DNA of 64,000 nt from Stappia indica (GCF_001696535.1 NZ_MBQE01000001.1:186001-250000), one strand, 5' to 3'; positions 35,505 to 42,917 are shown, numbered from the stretch's first letter. Translations and numbers: made by a program. The notes: a model not told the origin generated them from the sequence alone.

Positions 35505-35960
35505 ATGCCGTTTGCCGCCCTGCCCCACCGCTCCACGCAGAACCTGTCGTTCCTGTCCTGGATAGCCGCCGCGCTGCTCGCGCTTGGCGTCCTTGCCGCG
35601 CCCGCCCGTGCGGACGATGCCGCCTCCTTGCGGGCTCTCGTCGAAGGGCAGATCGCCGCGATGCGCGCGGGCGATGCCTCGGCCGCCTATGGCTTTGCGG
35701 CCCCGGCGATCCGGCAGATGTTCCCCTCGCCGGATCGCTTCATGCAGATGGTGAGGCGCGGATATGCGCCGGTTGTCGCCCCGCGCTCGGTGACGTTCGG
35801 CCGCTTGCGCGAGACCCCGCGCGGTCCGGTGCAGGAGGTGTTTCTCACCGACAGCAGCGGCACCGACTGGCTGGCGCTCTACACGTTCGAGCAGCAGGCC
35901 GACGGAAGCTGGAAGATCGCCGGCTGCGTGCTGACGAAAAGCCCCGGCGCCTCGGCCTGA
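35505..35960 (+). CDS. DUF4864-family secreted protein
   Basis: A 151-residue exported protein of the DUF4864 (NTF2-like) family. It has a signal peptide (FLSWIAAALLALGVLAAPARA, ~residue 36), then LVEGQIAAMRAGDASAAYGF, PAIRQMFPSPDRFMQMVRRG and the C-terminal WKIAGCVLTKSPG typical of the family. The GGAGG ribosome binding site is well placed. Biochemical role unknown. It ends next to a small tandem repeat derived from the tgt 3' end. Confidence 0.85.
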   Translation: MPFAALPHRSTQNLSFLSWIAAALLALGVLAAPARADDAASLRALVEGQIAAMRAGDASAAYGFAAPAIRQMFPSPDRFMQMVRRGYAPVVAPRSVTFGRLRETPRGPVQEVFLTDSSGTDWLALYTFEQQADGSWKIAGCVLTKSPGASA

Positions 35961-36035
35961 GGCGCCAGATCGCCTCTTTGCTAGTCCAGCGGCGCCAGGT
36001 CGCCTCTTTAGTTAGTCCAGCGGCGCCAGGTCGCC
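35961..36035. repeat. Imperfect 30-31 bp tandem repeat of the tgt 3' end
   Basis: Copies start at 35961 (30 bases) and 35991 (31 bases), with a partial third copy from 36022 that runs into the tgt coding region. On the minus strand each copy reads GDLAPLD (or GDLAP) followed by a stop. The last codons of tgt have therefore been duplicated downstream of the gene. They are non-coding duplicates after the functional TAA at 36012-36014. Confidence 0.8.
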
Positions 36036-37157
36036 GCGGGCCCAATCCTCGCGCGTCTTCGCCCGGAAGTCCTCGAACCGGCCTTCCTCGATCGCCGCGC
36101 GCATCTCGCGCATCAAGGTCTGGTAATAGGCGAGGTTGGTCCAGGTCAGCAGCATCGCGGCCAGGCCCTCGCCCGCCTTCACAAGATGGTGCAGATAGGC
36201 GCGCGAATAGTCCCGCGCCGCCGGGCAGTCCGAAGCCTCGTCCAGCGGGCGCGGATCGTCCGCATGGCGGGCGTTCTTCAGGTTCACCTTGCCGTAGCGG
36301 GTATAGGCAAGGCCGTGCCGGCCGGCCCGCGTCGGCATCACGCAGTCGAACTGGTCGATCCCGCGGGCAACGCTCTCCAGGATGTCTTCCGGCGTGCCGA
36401 CGCCCATCAGGTAGCGCGGCTTGTCGACAGGCATTGCCGGTGTCGTCACGTCCAGCATCGCCAGCATCACGTCCTGCGGCTCGCCGACCGCCAGCCCGCC
36501 GACGGAATAGCCCTCGAACGGCATCTCCCCCAGCGCCTGCGCCGAGGCAATGCGCAGGTCCGGCACGTCGCCGCCCTGCACGATGCCGTAGAGCGCCTGG
36601 CCGCGCCCCGGCCCGCCCATCTTCTCGAACTGCGCGCGCGAACGCTCGGCCCAGCGGAGCGACAGGCGCATGGCGCGCTCCACGTCTTCCCGCGGCGCCG
36701 GCAACGCGATGCACTCGTCGAGCTGCATCTGGATGTCGGAACCGAGCAGCTGCTGGATCTCGACCGAGCGCTCCGGCGTCATCACATGGCGCGAGCCGTC
36801 GATATGGCTCTGGAAGGTGACGCCCTCCTCGGTCAGCTTGCGCAGCTGCGCCAGCGACATCACCTGGAAGCCGCCGGAATCGGTGAGGATCGTGTGCGGC
36901 CAGTTCATGAACGTGTGCAGCCCGCCGAGCCGGGCGATGCGCTCGGCGCCCGGCCGCAGCATCAGGTGATAGGTGTTGCCCAGCACCACGTCGGCGCCCA
37001 GATCCCGTACCTGTCCCGGATACATCGCCTTCACGGTCGCCTGCGTCCCCACCGGCATGAAGGCCGGCGTTGCCACCCGCCCGTGCGGCGTGACGATCTC
37101 GCCGCGCCGGGCCATGCCGTCGGTGGCGAGAAGGCGGAAGGAAAAGGGCGCGGTCAT
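36012..37157 (-). CDS. tgt: tRNA-guanine transglycosylase
   Basis: Replaces guanine-34 with preQ1 in GUN-anticodon tRNAs during queuosine synthesis. The 381-residue enzyme has the nucleophile region [10 protein letters not shown] near residue 93 and [15 protein letters not shown] near residue 269. The C-terminal zinc site (C-x-C-x2-C plus His in enterobacterial Tgt) is mostly absent. The equivalent stretch reads [16 protein letters not shown], and the later His is Thr in TWTNLAYY. The ATG overlaps the queA stop (ATGA). The C-terminal codons are duplicated downstream. Confidence 0.95.
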   Translation of the reverse strand: MTAPFSFRLLATDGMARRGEIVTPHGRVATPAFMPVGTQATVKAMYPGQVRDLGADVVLGNTYHLMLRPGAERIARLGGLHTFMNWPHTILTDSGGFQVMSLAQLRKLTEEGVTFQSHIDGSRHVMTPERSVEIQQLLGSDIQMQLDECIALPAPREDVERAMRLSLRWAERSRAQFEKMGGPGRGQALYGIVQGGDVPDLRIASAQALGEMPFEGYSVGGLAVGEPQDVMLAMLDVTTPAMPVDKPRYLMGVGTPEDILESVARGIDQFDCVMPTRAGRHGLAYTRYGKVNLKNARHADDPRPLDEASDCPAARDYSRAYLHHLVKAGEGLAAMLLTWTNLAYYQTLMREMRAAIEEGRFEDFRAKTREDWARGDLAPLD

Positions 37158-38239
37158 GCAGGATCCTTGGGGAAGAGAAGCGAGCCATCGCCATAGGAAT
37201 AGAAGCGATAGCCGGTCGCGATGGCATGGGCATAGGCCGCGCGCATCGTGTCGAGGCCCGACAGCGCCGACACCAGCATGAACAGGGTCGAGCGCGGCAG
37301 GTGGAAATTGGTCATCAACGCGTCGATGGCGCGGAACCGGTAGCCCGGCGTGATGAAGATCGAAGTCTCGCCGGCAAAGGGCGCCAGCCCCTCCTCGCCC
37401 TGCGCCGCGCTTTCCAGGATGCGCAGCGACGTGGTGCCGATGGCGACGACCTTGTTGCCGCGCGCCCGCACGGCGCGCAGCGCGGCGACCGTTTCCGCGC
37501 TCACCTCGCCCCACTCGGCATGCATCCGGTGCTCGTCGGTGTCGTCCGCCTTGACGGGGAGGAACGTGCCCGCCCCCACATGCAGCGTCACCCGGTGCCG
37601 CTCGATGCCGCGCGCGTCCAGCGCCGCCAGCAACGCGTCGGTGAAGTGCAGGCCTGCGGTCGGCGCGGCGACGGCCCCGTCCTTTTCCGCGAAGATCGTC
37701 TGGTAGTCCTGCCGGTCCTGCTCGTCCTCGCCGCGCTTGGCCGCGATATAGGGCGGCAGCGGGATATGGCCGACGGCGGCGATCGCCTCGTCCAGCATCG
37801 GACCGGAGAGGTCGAAGACGAACAGGATCTCGCCCGTATCGCGCTTTTCCGCGACCGTGGCGTCCAGCGTGCCCAGCAGGCAGGCCTTGCCTTCTCCCCC
37901 GAACTGCACGCGGTCGCCGACGACCAGCTTCTTGGCCGGGCGCACGAAGGCCCACCAGCGGTCATCGCCCGCGCGCAGGTGCAGCGTCGCGCCGATCCGT
38001 GCCACCGCCTCGCCGCGCGTGCGGGTGCCTTCCAGCTGCGCCGGGATCACCCGCGTGTCGTTGAAGACCAGCGCATCGCCCGGCTCCAGCAGCATGGGCA
38101 GGTCGCGCACGCCGCGATCGTCCAACACCGGTTCGCCGTTCGGGCGCACCACCAGCAGGCGCGCGGCATCGCGCGGTCGGGCCGGACGCAGCGCAATGCG
38201 CTCCGGCGGCAGCTCGAAGTCGAAATCGTCGACGCGCAT
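37154..38239 (-). CDS. queA: S-adenosylmethionine:tRNA ribosyltransferase-isomerase
   Basis: Adds the epoxycyclopentanediol moiety to preQ1-tRNA after Tgt. The 361-residue protein has the usual start [16 protein letters not shown] and conserved [15 protein letters not shown] near residue 55. [14 protein letters not shown] near residue 190 and [14 protein letters not shown] near residue 308 follow. It is upstream of and overlaps tgt, so the two last dedicated steps before reduction are co-expressed. Confidence 0.96.
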   Translation of the reverse strand: MRVDDFDFELPPERIALRPARPRDAARLLVVRPNGEPVLDDRGVRDLPMLLEPGDALVFNDTRVIPAQLEGTRTRGEAVARIGATLHLRAGDDRWWAFVRPAKKLVVGDRVQFGGEGKACLLGTLDATVAEKRDTGEILFVFDLSGPMLDEAIAAVGHIPLPPYIAAKRGEDEQDRQDYQTIFAEKDGAVAAPTAGLHFTDALLAALDARGIERHRVTLHVGAGTFLPVKADDTDEHRMHAEWGEVSAETVAALRAVRARGNKVVAIGTTSLRILESAAQGEEGLAPFAGETSIFITPGYRFRAIDALMTNFHLPRSTLFMLVSALSGLDTMRAAYAHAIATGYRFYSYGDGSLLFPKDPA

Positions 38240-38616
38240 GGCCTTGGCTGAACCCGGTGAAAGATGGCGTTGATACAGGGTTTCGGCTCTTATCCCTCCC
38301 CCGCGGCGCGGTCAACCGCGCGCCCCTTCCAGGCCTCTCATGCGGGGCCAAACGAGGCGCGATTCAACAGGTCTTGCCGTGCCGGGAACCGGACGTCGCC
38401 CGGCGCGTTCCGCAAGGGTCGGGATTCGGAGTTCGGCTGCGGCAAGGCAGATGCGATCGCAACTATTTTGCGATGCACAATTTGCATGGCTGCCGTGCAC
38501 AATCGTCTCTTTTTTTCGACGGCTGAAAAAAGTATCTCTTGGCCATCGGATCGGAGCGCTGACACGGGATGACCCGCCCAGCCAACTCCCGCACAGATCG
38601 TGCATATGAGGATGCC
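38240..38616. other. Regulatory region before the first DUF1127 gene
   Basis: About 377 bases. The left part is the queA leader. The right part, from about 38455, is AT-rich and holds the conserved promoter module at 38474-38522. No ORF here has convincing coding character. Confidence 0.6.
38474..38522 (+). promoter_or_regulatory. Conserved promoter module, DUF1127 copy
   Basis: A 49-base block matching 39779-39827 at 34 positions without gaps. It contains two TGCACAA half-sites 22 bases apart (38474 and 38496), the first within the palindrome ATGCACAATTTGCAT (38473-38487). ATCGTCTCTTT at 38501-38512 and GACG follow. A weak -10 (GTATCT at 38532) lies downstream. Two half-sites spaced two helical turns apart suit a LysR-type regulator; VtlR/LsrB controls DUF1127 genes in relatives (inference). 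Confidence 0.65.
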
Positions 38617-38766
38617 ATGTTCGACTCTCTCGCCCGCAAGTACCGCAGCTGGCGTACGTACCAGACCACCGTTTCCGAGCTGTCGCGGCTCTCGACCCGC
38701 GAGCTCAACGATCTCGGCATCGCCCGCGGCGACATTCGTTTCGTCGCCCGTCGCGCCAGCCGTTAA
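38617..38766 (+). CDS. DUF1127 small protein, copy 1
   Basis: A 49-residue basic protein beginning MFDSLARKYRSW, with the DUF1127 core VSELSRLSTRELNDLGIARG and a C-terminal RFVARRASR. In Rhodobacter the family member CcaF1 is an RNA-binding protein involved in maturation of the CcsR small RNAs encoded in its 3' region. Here too three anti-Shine-Dalgarno-loop hairpins follow directly. The ATG at 38617 is fixed by GAGG at 38608; the longer frame from 38569 is less likely. Confidence 0.9.
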   Translation: MFDSLARKYRSWRTYQTTVSELSRLSTRELNDLGIARGDIRFVARRASR

Positions 38767-38779
38767 CAGTTCACGTTCA

Positions 38780-38902
38780 AGGAGATAGACCTCCTCCCCT
38801 GTCTCCTGACGTGTTGCCGACGGGATATCCTCCTCCCAATCCCGTTCGGACATTGCGACGCCCGCCGGTACCTCCTCCCACCGGCGGGCGTTCGCTTTTT
38901 TT
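38780..38902 (+). ncRNA. CcsR/cuckoo-type RNA unit 1 (three CCTCCTCCC hairpins)
   Basis: Hairpin 1: AGGAGATAG (38780-38788) pairs with CTGTCTCCT (38799-38807) around ACCTCCTCCC. Hairpin 2: ACGGGAT (38820-38826) pairs with ATCCCGT (38839-38845) around ATCCTCCTCCCA. Hairpin 3: a 12-bp stem (38858-38869 with 38880-38891) around ACCTCCTCCC, followed by seven T at 38896-38902, which makes it the terminator as well. Each loop carries CCUCCUCCC, complementary to Shine-Dalgarno sequences. The unit starts 13 bases after the DUF1127 stop, as in CcsR/cuckoo loci of other Alphaproteobacteria. Processing from the mRNA is expected but not visible in sequence. Confidence 0.85.
38858..38902 (+). terminator. 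Terminator of unit 1 with CCTCCTCCC loop
   Basis: The 12-bp stem ACGCCCGCCGGT/ACCGGCGGGCGT, extended below by GCG/CGC with one bulge, is followed by TTTTTTT. The terminator loop itself carries the CCUCCUCCC motif. Confidence 0.9.
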
Positions 38903-39083
38903 GCGTGCATGCCGCAAGACCGGGCAACCCCGGCGAAAGCCGCAAGGCGGGCATGCGAAAATAGCGCCTCACAAACGGCGCGAAGCACTCCATATGAGTG
39001 CCACCGAACGATGACGCAGCGCAGCATGACGAGCGAAGAGCGGCCGCTTCGGGAGCAATAAGAAGAACATCACGGAGTTTGAA

Positions 39084-39236
39084 ATGTTCACGACCCTCGC
39101 TCGCAAGTACCGCAACTGGCGCGCCTATAGCAGCACCGTCACGGAGCTGTCCCGCCTGACCCCGCGCGAGCTCGACGATCTCGGCATCTCGCGTGGCGAG
39201 ATCCCGGCTGTCGCTCGCCGTGCGGTGATCGGCTAA
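39084..39236 (+). CDS. DUF1127 small protein, copy 2
   Basis: A 50-residue protein. It starts MFTTLARKYRNWRAY, has the core VTELSRLTPRELDDLGISRG and ends PAVARRAVIG. It is closest to copy 1 at the N-terminus. GGAG lies seven bases before the ATG. No copy of the 49-base promoter module is seen in the 180 bases upstream, so it has another promoter or is reached by read-through. Hairpin RNA unit 2 follows its stop by 13 bases. Confidence 0.9.
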   Translation: MFTTLARKYRNWRAYSSTVTELSRLTPRELDDLGISRGEIPAVARRAVIG

Positions 39237-39249
39237 CCAATCACGGACC

Positions 39250-39369
39250 GGGGCGCGACCCTCCTCCCACGCGCCCCAGATCGTGCACCGACGGGTCTTC
39301 TCCTCCCGGACCCGTCAGGCAAAAGCGCCGCCCGCCGGTTTCCTCCTCCCTACCGGCGGGCGGACGCTT
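39250..39369 (+). ncRNA. CcsR/cuckoo-type RNA unit 2 (three hairpins)
   Basis: Hairpin 1: GGGGCGCG (39250-39257) with CGCGCCCC (39270-39277), loop ACCCTCCTCCCA. Hairpin 2: GACGGGTC (39290-39297) with GACCCGTC (39309-39316), loop TTCTCCTCCCG, the only one of the nine with T for the first C. Hairpin 3: CCGCCCGCCGGT (39328-39339) with ACCGGCGGGCGG (39352-39363), loop TTCCTCCTCCCT. The base of hairpin 3 is closed by AAGCG/CGCTT, but only CTTCT follows, so termination here is doubtful. Stem sequences differ from unit 1, while loops are kept. Confidence 0.82.
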
Positions 39370-39517
39370 CTCCCGCAAGGCGGGGGACAGGGAGCGGGTC
39401 GGCACAGGCCGCCCGAAACGAACACCACATCGCCGGACAGAGGCACCAACGGACCAGCGCACGGATGCGCAGCGTCCGGCCGGCAGCCCGTCCGGTTTCG
39501 CAGTCAAGGACACGACA

Positions 39518-39667
39518 ATGATCAACACGCTCATCCGCAAGTACAATTCCTGGCAGCAGTACCGTCGCACCTATGACGAGCTGTCCCGCCTCTCCAATCG
39601 CGAGCTCAGCGACCTGGGCATCGGCCGCGGCGACATCGACTACATCGCCCGCAGCCACCACCGCTAA
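39518..39667 (+). CDS. DUF1127 small protein, copy 3
   Basis: A 49-residue protein. It starts MINTLIRKYNSWQQY, has the core YDELSRLSNRELSDLGIGRG and ends IDYIARSHHR. AAGGA is nine bases upstream of the ATG. It is the most divergent of the three. It is followed by an ordinary terminator rather than directly by CCTCCTCCC hairpins. Too short for many gene finders, but the family core is unmistakable. Confidence 0.9.
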   Translation: MINTLIRKYNSWQQYRRTYDELSRLSNRELSDLGIGRGDIDYIARSHHR

Positions 39668-39696
39668 GAGCCCGCTCCGCATCGCGGGGGCACCGC

Positions 39697-39733
39697 AGCA
39701 GAAAACGCCGTCCCATCCGGGGCGGCGTTTTCA
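39697..39733 (+). terminator. Terminator after DUF1127 copy 3
   Basis: AAAACGCCGTCCC and GGGGCGGCGTTTT form a long stem with one mismatch around a 3-4 base loop, followed by CATTT. The loop lacks the CCTCCTCCC motif. It separates DUF1127 copy 3 from RNA unit 3. Confidence 0.8.
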
Positions 39734-39778
39734 TTTAAGCGACTGAAATATATCGCTTTTCAAAATTTTATGCTGCTC

Positions 39779-39827
39779 TGCACAAAAAGCGGGGCTGATA
39801 TGCAAGATCGTCTCTTTAAATAGACGC
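39779..39827 (+). promoter_or_regulatory. Conserved promoter module, orphan RNA copy
   Basis: Ungapped partner of 38474-38522 (34 of 49 identical). TGCACAA at 39779 and TGCAAGATCG at 39801 keep the 22-base spacing, followed by ATCGTCTCTTT. A candidate core promoter is TTTAAA (39815-39820), a 17-base spacer and CATATC (39838-39843). That puts the start near 39850, exactly where the first hairpin begins. Confidence 0.65.
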
Positions 39828-39849
39828 GGGACTCACCCATATCAGGGGC

Positions 39850-39971
39850 AACGGAGCAAGCGATCCTCCTCCCACGCTTCGCTCCCGTTCAGGCCGGTGT
39901 TCCTCCTCCCTCACCGGCCCTCCAAAACGACGCCCACCGGATCCTCCTCCCACCGGTGGGCGTTCGTTTTT
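39850..39971 (+). ncRNA. Orphan CcsR/cuckoo-type RNA unit 3 (three hairpins, own promoter)
   Basis: Hairpin 1: ACGGAGCAAGCG (39851-39862) with CGCTTCGCTCCCGT (39875-39888), bulged, loop ATCCTCCTCCCA. Hairpin 2: GGCCGGTG (39892-39899) with CACCGGCC (39912-39919), loop TTCCTCCTCCCT. Hairpin 3, also the terminator: ACGCCCACCGG (39930-39940) with CCGGTGGGCGT (39953-39963), loop ATCCTCCTCCCA, then TCG and TTTTT at 39967-39971. No DUF1127 ORF lies between the promoter module and hairpin 1. This is expected to be an independent small RNA of about 120 bases. Confidence 0.82.
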
Positions 39972-40145
39972 GGACCAGGCCCTCCCCCCGACATGTCTCC
40001 GCACGCACCACCGTCCGTCCAGACCGGACGACCCGCGACTTCACGCAGGACTCGCGTTCGTCCTCCCGGGCGAGCATCGCGAGACCCGGGAGCCATTGGC
40101 GACCTCGGCAGGCGTGAGGCAGGAGGCGCCGCCATCCCTATGGCT

Positions 40146-40184
40146 GTCATGCCTGCGAAGGCAGGCATCCAGTATCCGCCGGGG
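40146..40184 (+). repeat. Dispersed 39-bp palindromic element, copy A
   Basis: Begins GTCATGCCTGC and ends ATCCGCCGGGG. The core ATGCCTGC-gaag-GCAGGCAT forms an 8-bp hairpin. The reverse complement of a near-identical element lies at 55926-55964, differing at two paired positions only. Confidence 0.8.
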
Positions 40185-40252
40185 CGTGTGGGTTTGCGAA
40201 AGCGGATGCCCTCGGCGAGGGGCGTGCGCGAGGCCAGCCACCCTCTCCGCCC

Positions 40253-40302
40253 GTCATCCCGGACGCCCTGCGGCGCAGCCGCATGGGCAGATCCGGGATC
40301 CA
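40253..40302 (+). repeat. Dispersed GTCATCCCGG palindromic repeat
   Basis: Starts GTCATCCCGG and closes with CCGGGATCC. This is the same class as the copies in 55.5-56.2 kb (55548, 55672, 55810, 56018, 56138). It is intergenic, of REP-like character. Confidence 0.65.
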
Positions 40303-40350
40303 GCGCATCAGCCGCGCCGAAGGCGCGCTTCCTTGAAAACTCGGACGCCC

Positions 40351-41712
40351 CTAAGCGCCCTTCTTCTCGGCCTTGGCACGGGCAAAGCGCTCCTTCAGCT
40401 GCGCGCCGCGCCCTTCCTTCACCACCTGCCGCGCCCGGCCGAGCGACAGCGCGTCGGCCGGCACGTTCTCGGTGACGACACCGCCGGCGGCCAGATACGC
40501 CCCGTCGCCGATGGTGACCGGCGCCACCAGGGTCGAGTTCGAGCCGACGAACACGCCTGCGCCGATATCCGTGTGGTGCTTGAGGAAGCCGTCGTAATTG
40601 CAGGTGATGGTGCCCGCGCCGATATTGGCGCCCGCGCCCACCCGCGCATCGCCGATATAGGTGAGGTGGTTGACCTTGGCCCCCGTCTCGACCCGCGCAT
40701 TCTTGATCTCGACGAAATTGCCGATATGCGCGCCGGCGCCGATCTCCGCGCCGGGCCGCAGCCGCGCGTAAGGCCCGAGCGTCGCCCCTTCGGCGACCTG
40801 TGCCTCTTCCAGATGCGAGAAGGAACGGATCGTCACCCCGTCGCCGACCTCGACGCCGGGGCCGAACACGACGTTCGGCTCCACCACCACATCACGGCCG
40901 AGCCGCGTGTCATGGGAAAAATGCACGGTCTCCGGCGCAACCAGCGTCGCGCCGTTCTCCATTGCCGCGATCCGCGCCTGGCGCTGGTAGTCGGCCTCGA
41001 CCCGGGCGAGCTGCACCCGCGTGTTGATGCCCTGCACCTCCCATTCGTCGGCCCGCTCGGTGACGACGGAAAGGCCCAGCTCGGCGGCGATCTCCACCGC
41101 GTCGGTCAGATAGTATTCGCCCTTGGCATTGGCATTGCCGATCCGCTGGATGATCCCGGCAAAGCGCGTGCCGCGAAAGCCCATGATGCCGGAATTGCAG
41201 AAGCGCACGGCCCGCTCGGCCTCGCTCGCGTCCCGCTCCTCGCGGATCGCCAGCAGCCGGTCGCCGTCCGTCAGCAGCCGGCCGTAGCCGGTCGGATCCT
41301 CGGTCTCGAAGCCGAGCACGACGACGTCCGCGCCCTCGTCCAGCCTTGCGCAGACCCGCGCCAGCGTCTGCGGCGAGACCAGCGGCGTGTCGCCGAACAA
41401 CACCAGCACCTGGTCGGGCAGGTCGCGCCAGGCCGGCTCGGCGGCGCGCGCTGCATGGGCGGTGCCCAGCCGGTCCTGCTGCACATGGCACTGCGCCTGC
41501 GGCGCCCGGCGCGCCACCTCGGCCACCAGCTCCGGCATGTCCGGTCCCACCACCACGGCCACCCGGCCGATTCCGGCCGCCTCGACCGCCTTCAGCACAT
41601 GGCCGACCAGCGACAGCCCGGCGACCTGGTGCATCACCTTGGGCCGGTCGGACTTCATCCTTGTGCCGAGGCCGGCGGCCAGGACGATGGCAAGGCGGGA
41701 CGTGGACGGCAT
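40351..41712 (-). CDS. glmU: Bifunctional GlmU (N-acetylglucosamine-1-P uridyltransferase / glucosamine-1-P acetyltransferase)
   Basis: Makes UDP-GlcNAc for peptidoglycan and lipopolysaccharide. The 453-residue enzyme has an N-terminal uridyltransferase domain with LAAGLGTRMKSDRPKVMH at residues 12-29. A C-terminal left-handed beta-helix acetyltransferase domain carries hexapeptide repeats, NHLTYIGDARVG near residue 355 and ITCNYDG near residue 375. The length is normal. It stands alone on the minus strand; glmS is not in the window. Confidence 0.97.
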   Translation of the reverse strand: MPSTSRLAIVLAAGLGTRMKSDRPKVMHQVAGLSLVGHVLKAVEAAGIGRVAVVVGPDMPELVAEVARRAPQAQCHVQQDRLGTAHAARAAEPAWRDLPDQVLVLFGDTPLVSPQTLARVCARLDEGADVVVLGFETEDPTGYGRLLTDGDRLLAIREERDASEAERAVRFCNSGIMGFRGTRFAGIIQRIGNANAKGEYYLTDAVEIAAELGLSVVTERADEWEVQGINTRVQLARVEADYQRQARIAAMENGATLVAPETVHFSHDTRLGRDVVVEPNVVFGPGVEVGDGVTIRSFSHLEEAQVAEGATLGPYARLRPGAEIGAGAHIGNFVEIKNARVETGAKVNHLTYIGDARVGAGANIGAGTITCNYDGFLKHHTDIGAGVFVGSNSTLVAPVTIGDGAYLAAGGVVTENVPADALSLGRARQVVKEGRGAQLKERFARAKAEKKGA

Positions 41713-41897
41713 TGCAAACCTCTTGCGTGGATTCCGGCGGGCCAGTCATCGGGAGCCGGCGCCCGTCCGTCAAGTCGTTGCGCCGGCCTGCCCGGCACTT
41801 TGTCGCAGGAAACACGAGAACGGATGTTGGCGAAAGCCGGTGCGGACGGATATTCAGGTATCCGAATGGGTTTTCAGGCATTCGGGCGGGGCAAGCC

Positions 41898-42893
41898 ATG
41901 AGCACGATGACGGCGGCAGCACAGGCAGGGACGGCGGACGAGCCCTGGCTGCGGCATTTCCCGATCACCTTCTTCGCGGTGGTGATGGGCCTCGCCGGCC
42001 TGTCGCTGGCGACCCGCCGCATGGAGGTCGCGCTGTCGGGCGCGCCGGGCAACATCAGCTTCGCGCTGACGCTCATGACCGCCGCCACCTTCTGCGTCAT
42101 CGCCGCGGTCTATCTCGCCAAGGCGCTGCGCCACACGGACGCGATGAAGGCGGAGTGGAACAATCCCGTGCGCATCGCCTTCTTCCCGGCGATCACCATC
42201 GGCGTGCTGCTGGTCTGCTCCGGCATTCTTCCGCATGCCCGCGGCCTCGTCGAGGCGGTGTGGATGGCGGCAACGGCCGCCCATCTCCTCATCATTCTCG
42301 GAGTCGTGTCCGCCTGGATCAGCCACCGCACCTTCGAACAGGCGCACCTGACGCCGGCCTGGTTCATTCCCGCCGTCGGCAACGTGCTGGTGCCGGTCGC
42401 CGGCGTCGATCTCGGCTATGTCGAGATCTCGTGGTTCTTCTTTTCCGTCGGCATGCTGTTCTGGGTGATCTTCCTGACGCTGGTGTTCAACCGGCTGATC
42501 TTCCACAACCCGATCGCCGAGCGCCTGCTGCCGACGCTGGTCATCCTGATCGCACCGCCCTCGGTCGGCTTCGTCGCGTGGATGCTGCTGAACGGCGGCG
42601 TGGTCGATGCCTTCGCCCGCGTCCTCTACTACAGCGCGCTGATGTTCGTGCTGGTGACGCTGACCCAGGTCGGGCGCCTGTTGCGCCTGCCCTTCTCCAT
42701 GGCCTGGTGGGCCTATTCCTTCCCCGTGGCAGCCTTCACCATCGCCTCGGCCCTGTTCGCCGAATCGACGGGCGCCACCTTCCAGCGCACCCTCTCCTTC
42801 ATTGCCTATGGCGTGCTGTGGGCGGTGATCGCAATGCTGGTCGCCAAGACCTTCGCCGCGATGCGCCGCAACGAGATCTGCCGTCCGGAGTAG
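41898..42893 (+). CDS. TDT/SLAC1-family anion transporter (TehA-like)
   Basis: A 331-residue integral membrane protein with about ten helices, of the tellurite-resistance/dicarboxylate transporter family. The start HFPITFFAVVMGLAGLSLA (~residues 20-38) and the Phe-rich pore helices are typical. Such proteins conduct small anions such as chloride, nitrate or malate, or sulfite. No tehB methyltransferase is adjacent, so tellurite resistance is not implied. The ATG at 41898 begins where homology begins; the long upstream extension is antisense to glmU. Confidence 0.88.
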   Translation: MSTMTAAAQAGTADEPWLRHFPITFFAVVMGLAGLSLATRRMEVALSGAPGNISFALTLMTAATFCVIAAVYLAKALRHTDAMKAEWNNPVRIAFFPAITIGVLLVCSGILPHARGLVEAVWMAATAAHLLIILGVVSAWISHRTFEQAHLTPAWFIPAVGNVLVPVAGVDLGYVEISWFFFSVGMLFWVIFLTLVFNRLIFHNPIAERLLPTLVILIAPPSVGFVAWMLLNGGVVDAFARVLYYSALMFVLVTLTQVGRLLRLPFSMAWWAYSFPVAAFTIASALFAESTGATFQRTLSFIAYGVLWAVIAMLVAKTFAAMRRNEICRPE

Positions 42894-42917
42894 GAAAGCC
42901 GAGGCTTGCGCCTCACC

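Larger units (their letters stand above)
39972..40350. other. Intergenic region with palindromic repeats, downstream of glmU
   Basis: About 380 bases without a gene. It holds two dispersed palindromic repeats (40146-40184 and 40253-40302) of types also found at 55.5-56.2 kb. The glmU gene ends convergently at 40351. Confidence 0.7.

Noticed and set aside
41898-42893. Tellurite-resistance function for the TDT protein
   Set aside because: Only the transporter family is visible; no tehB partner, and most family members carry other anions.
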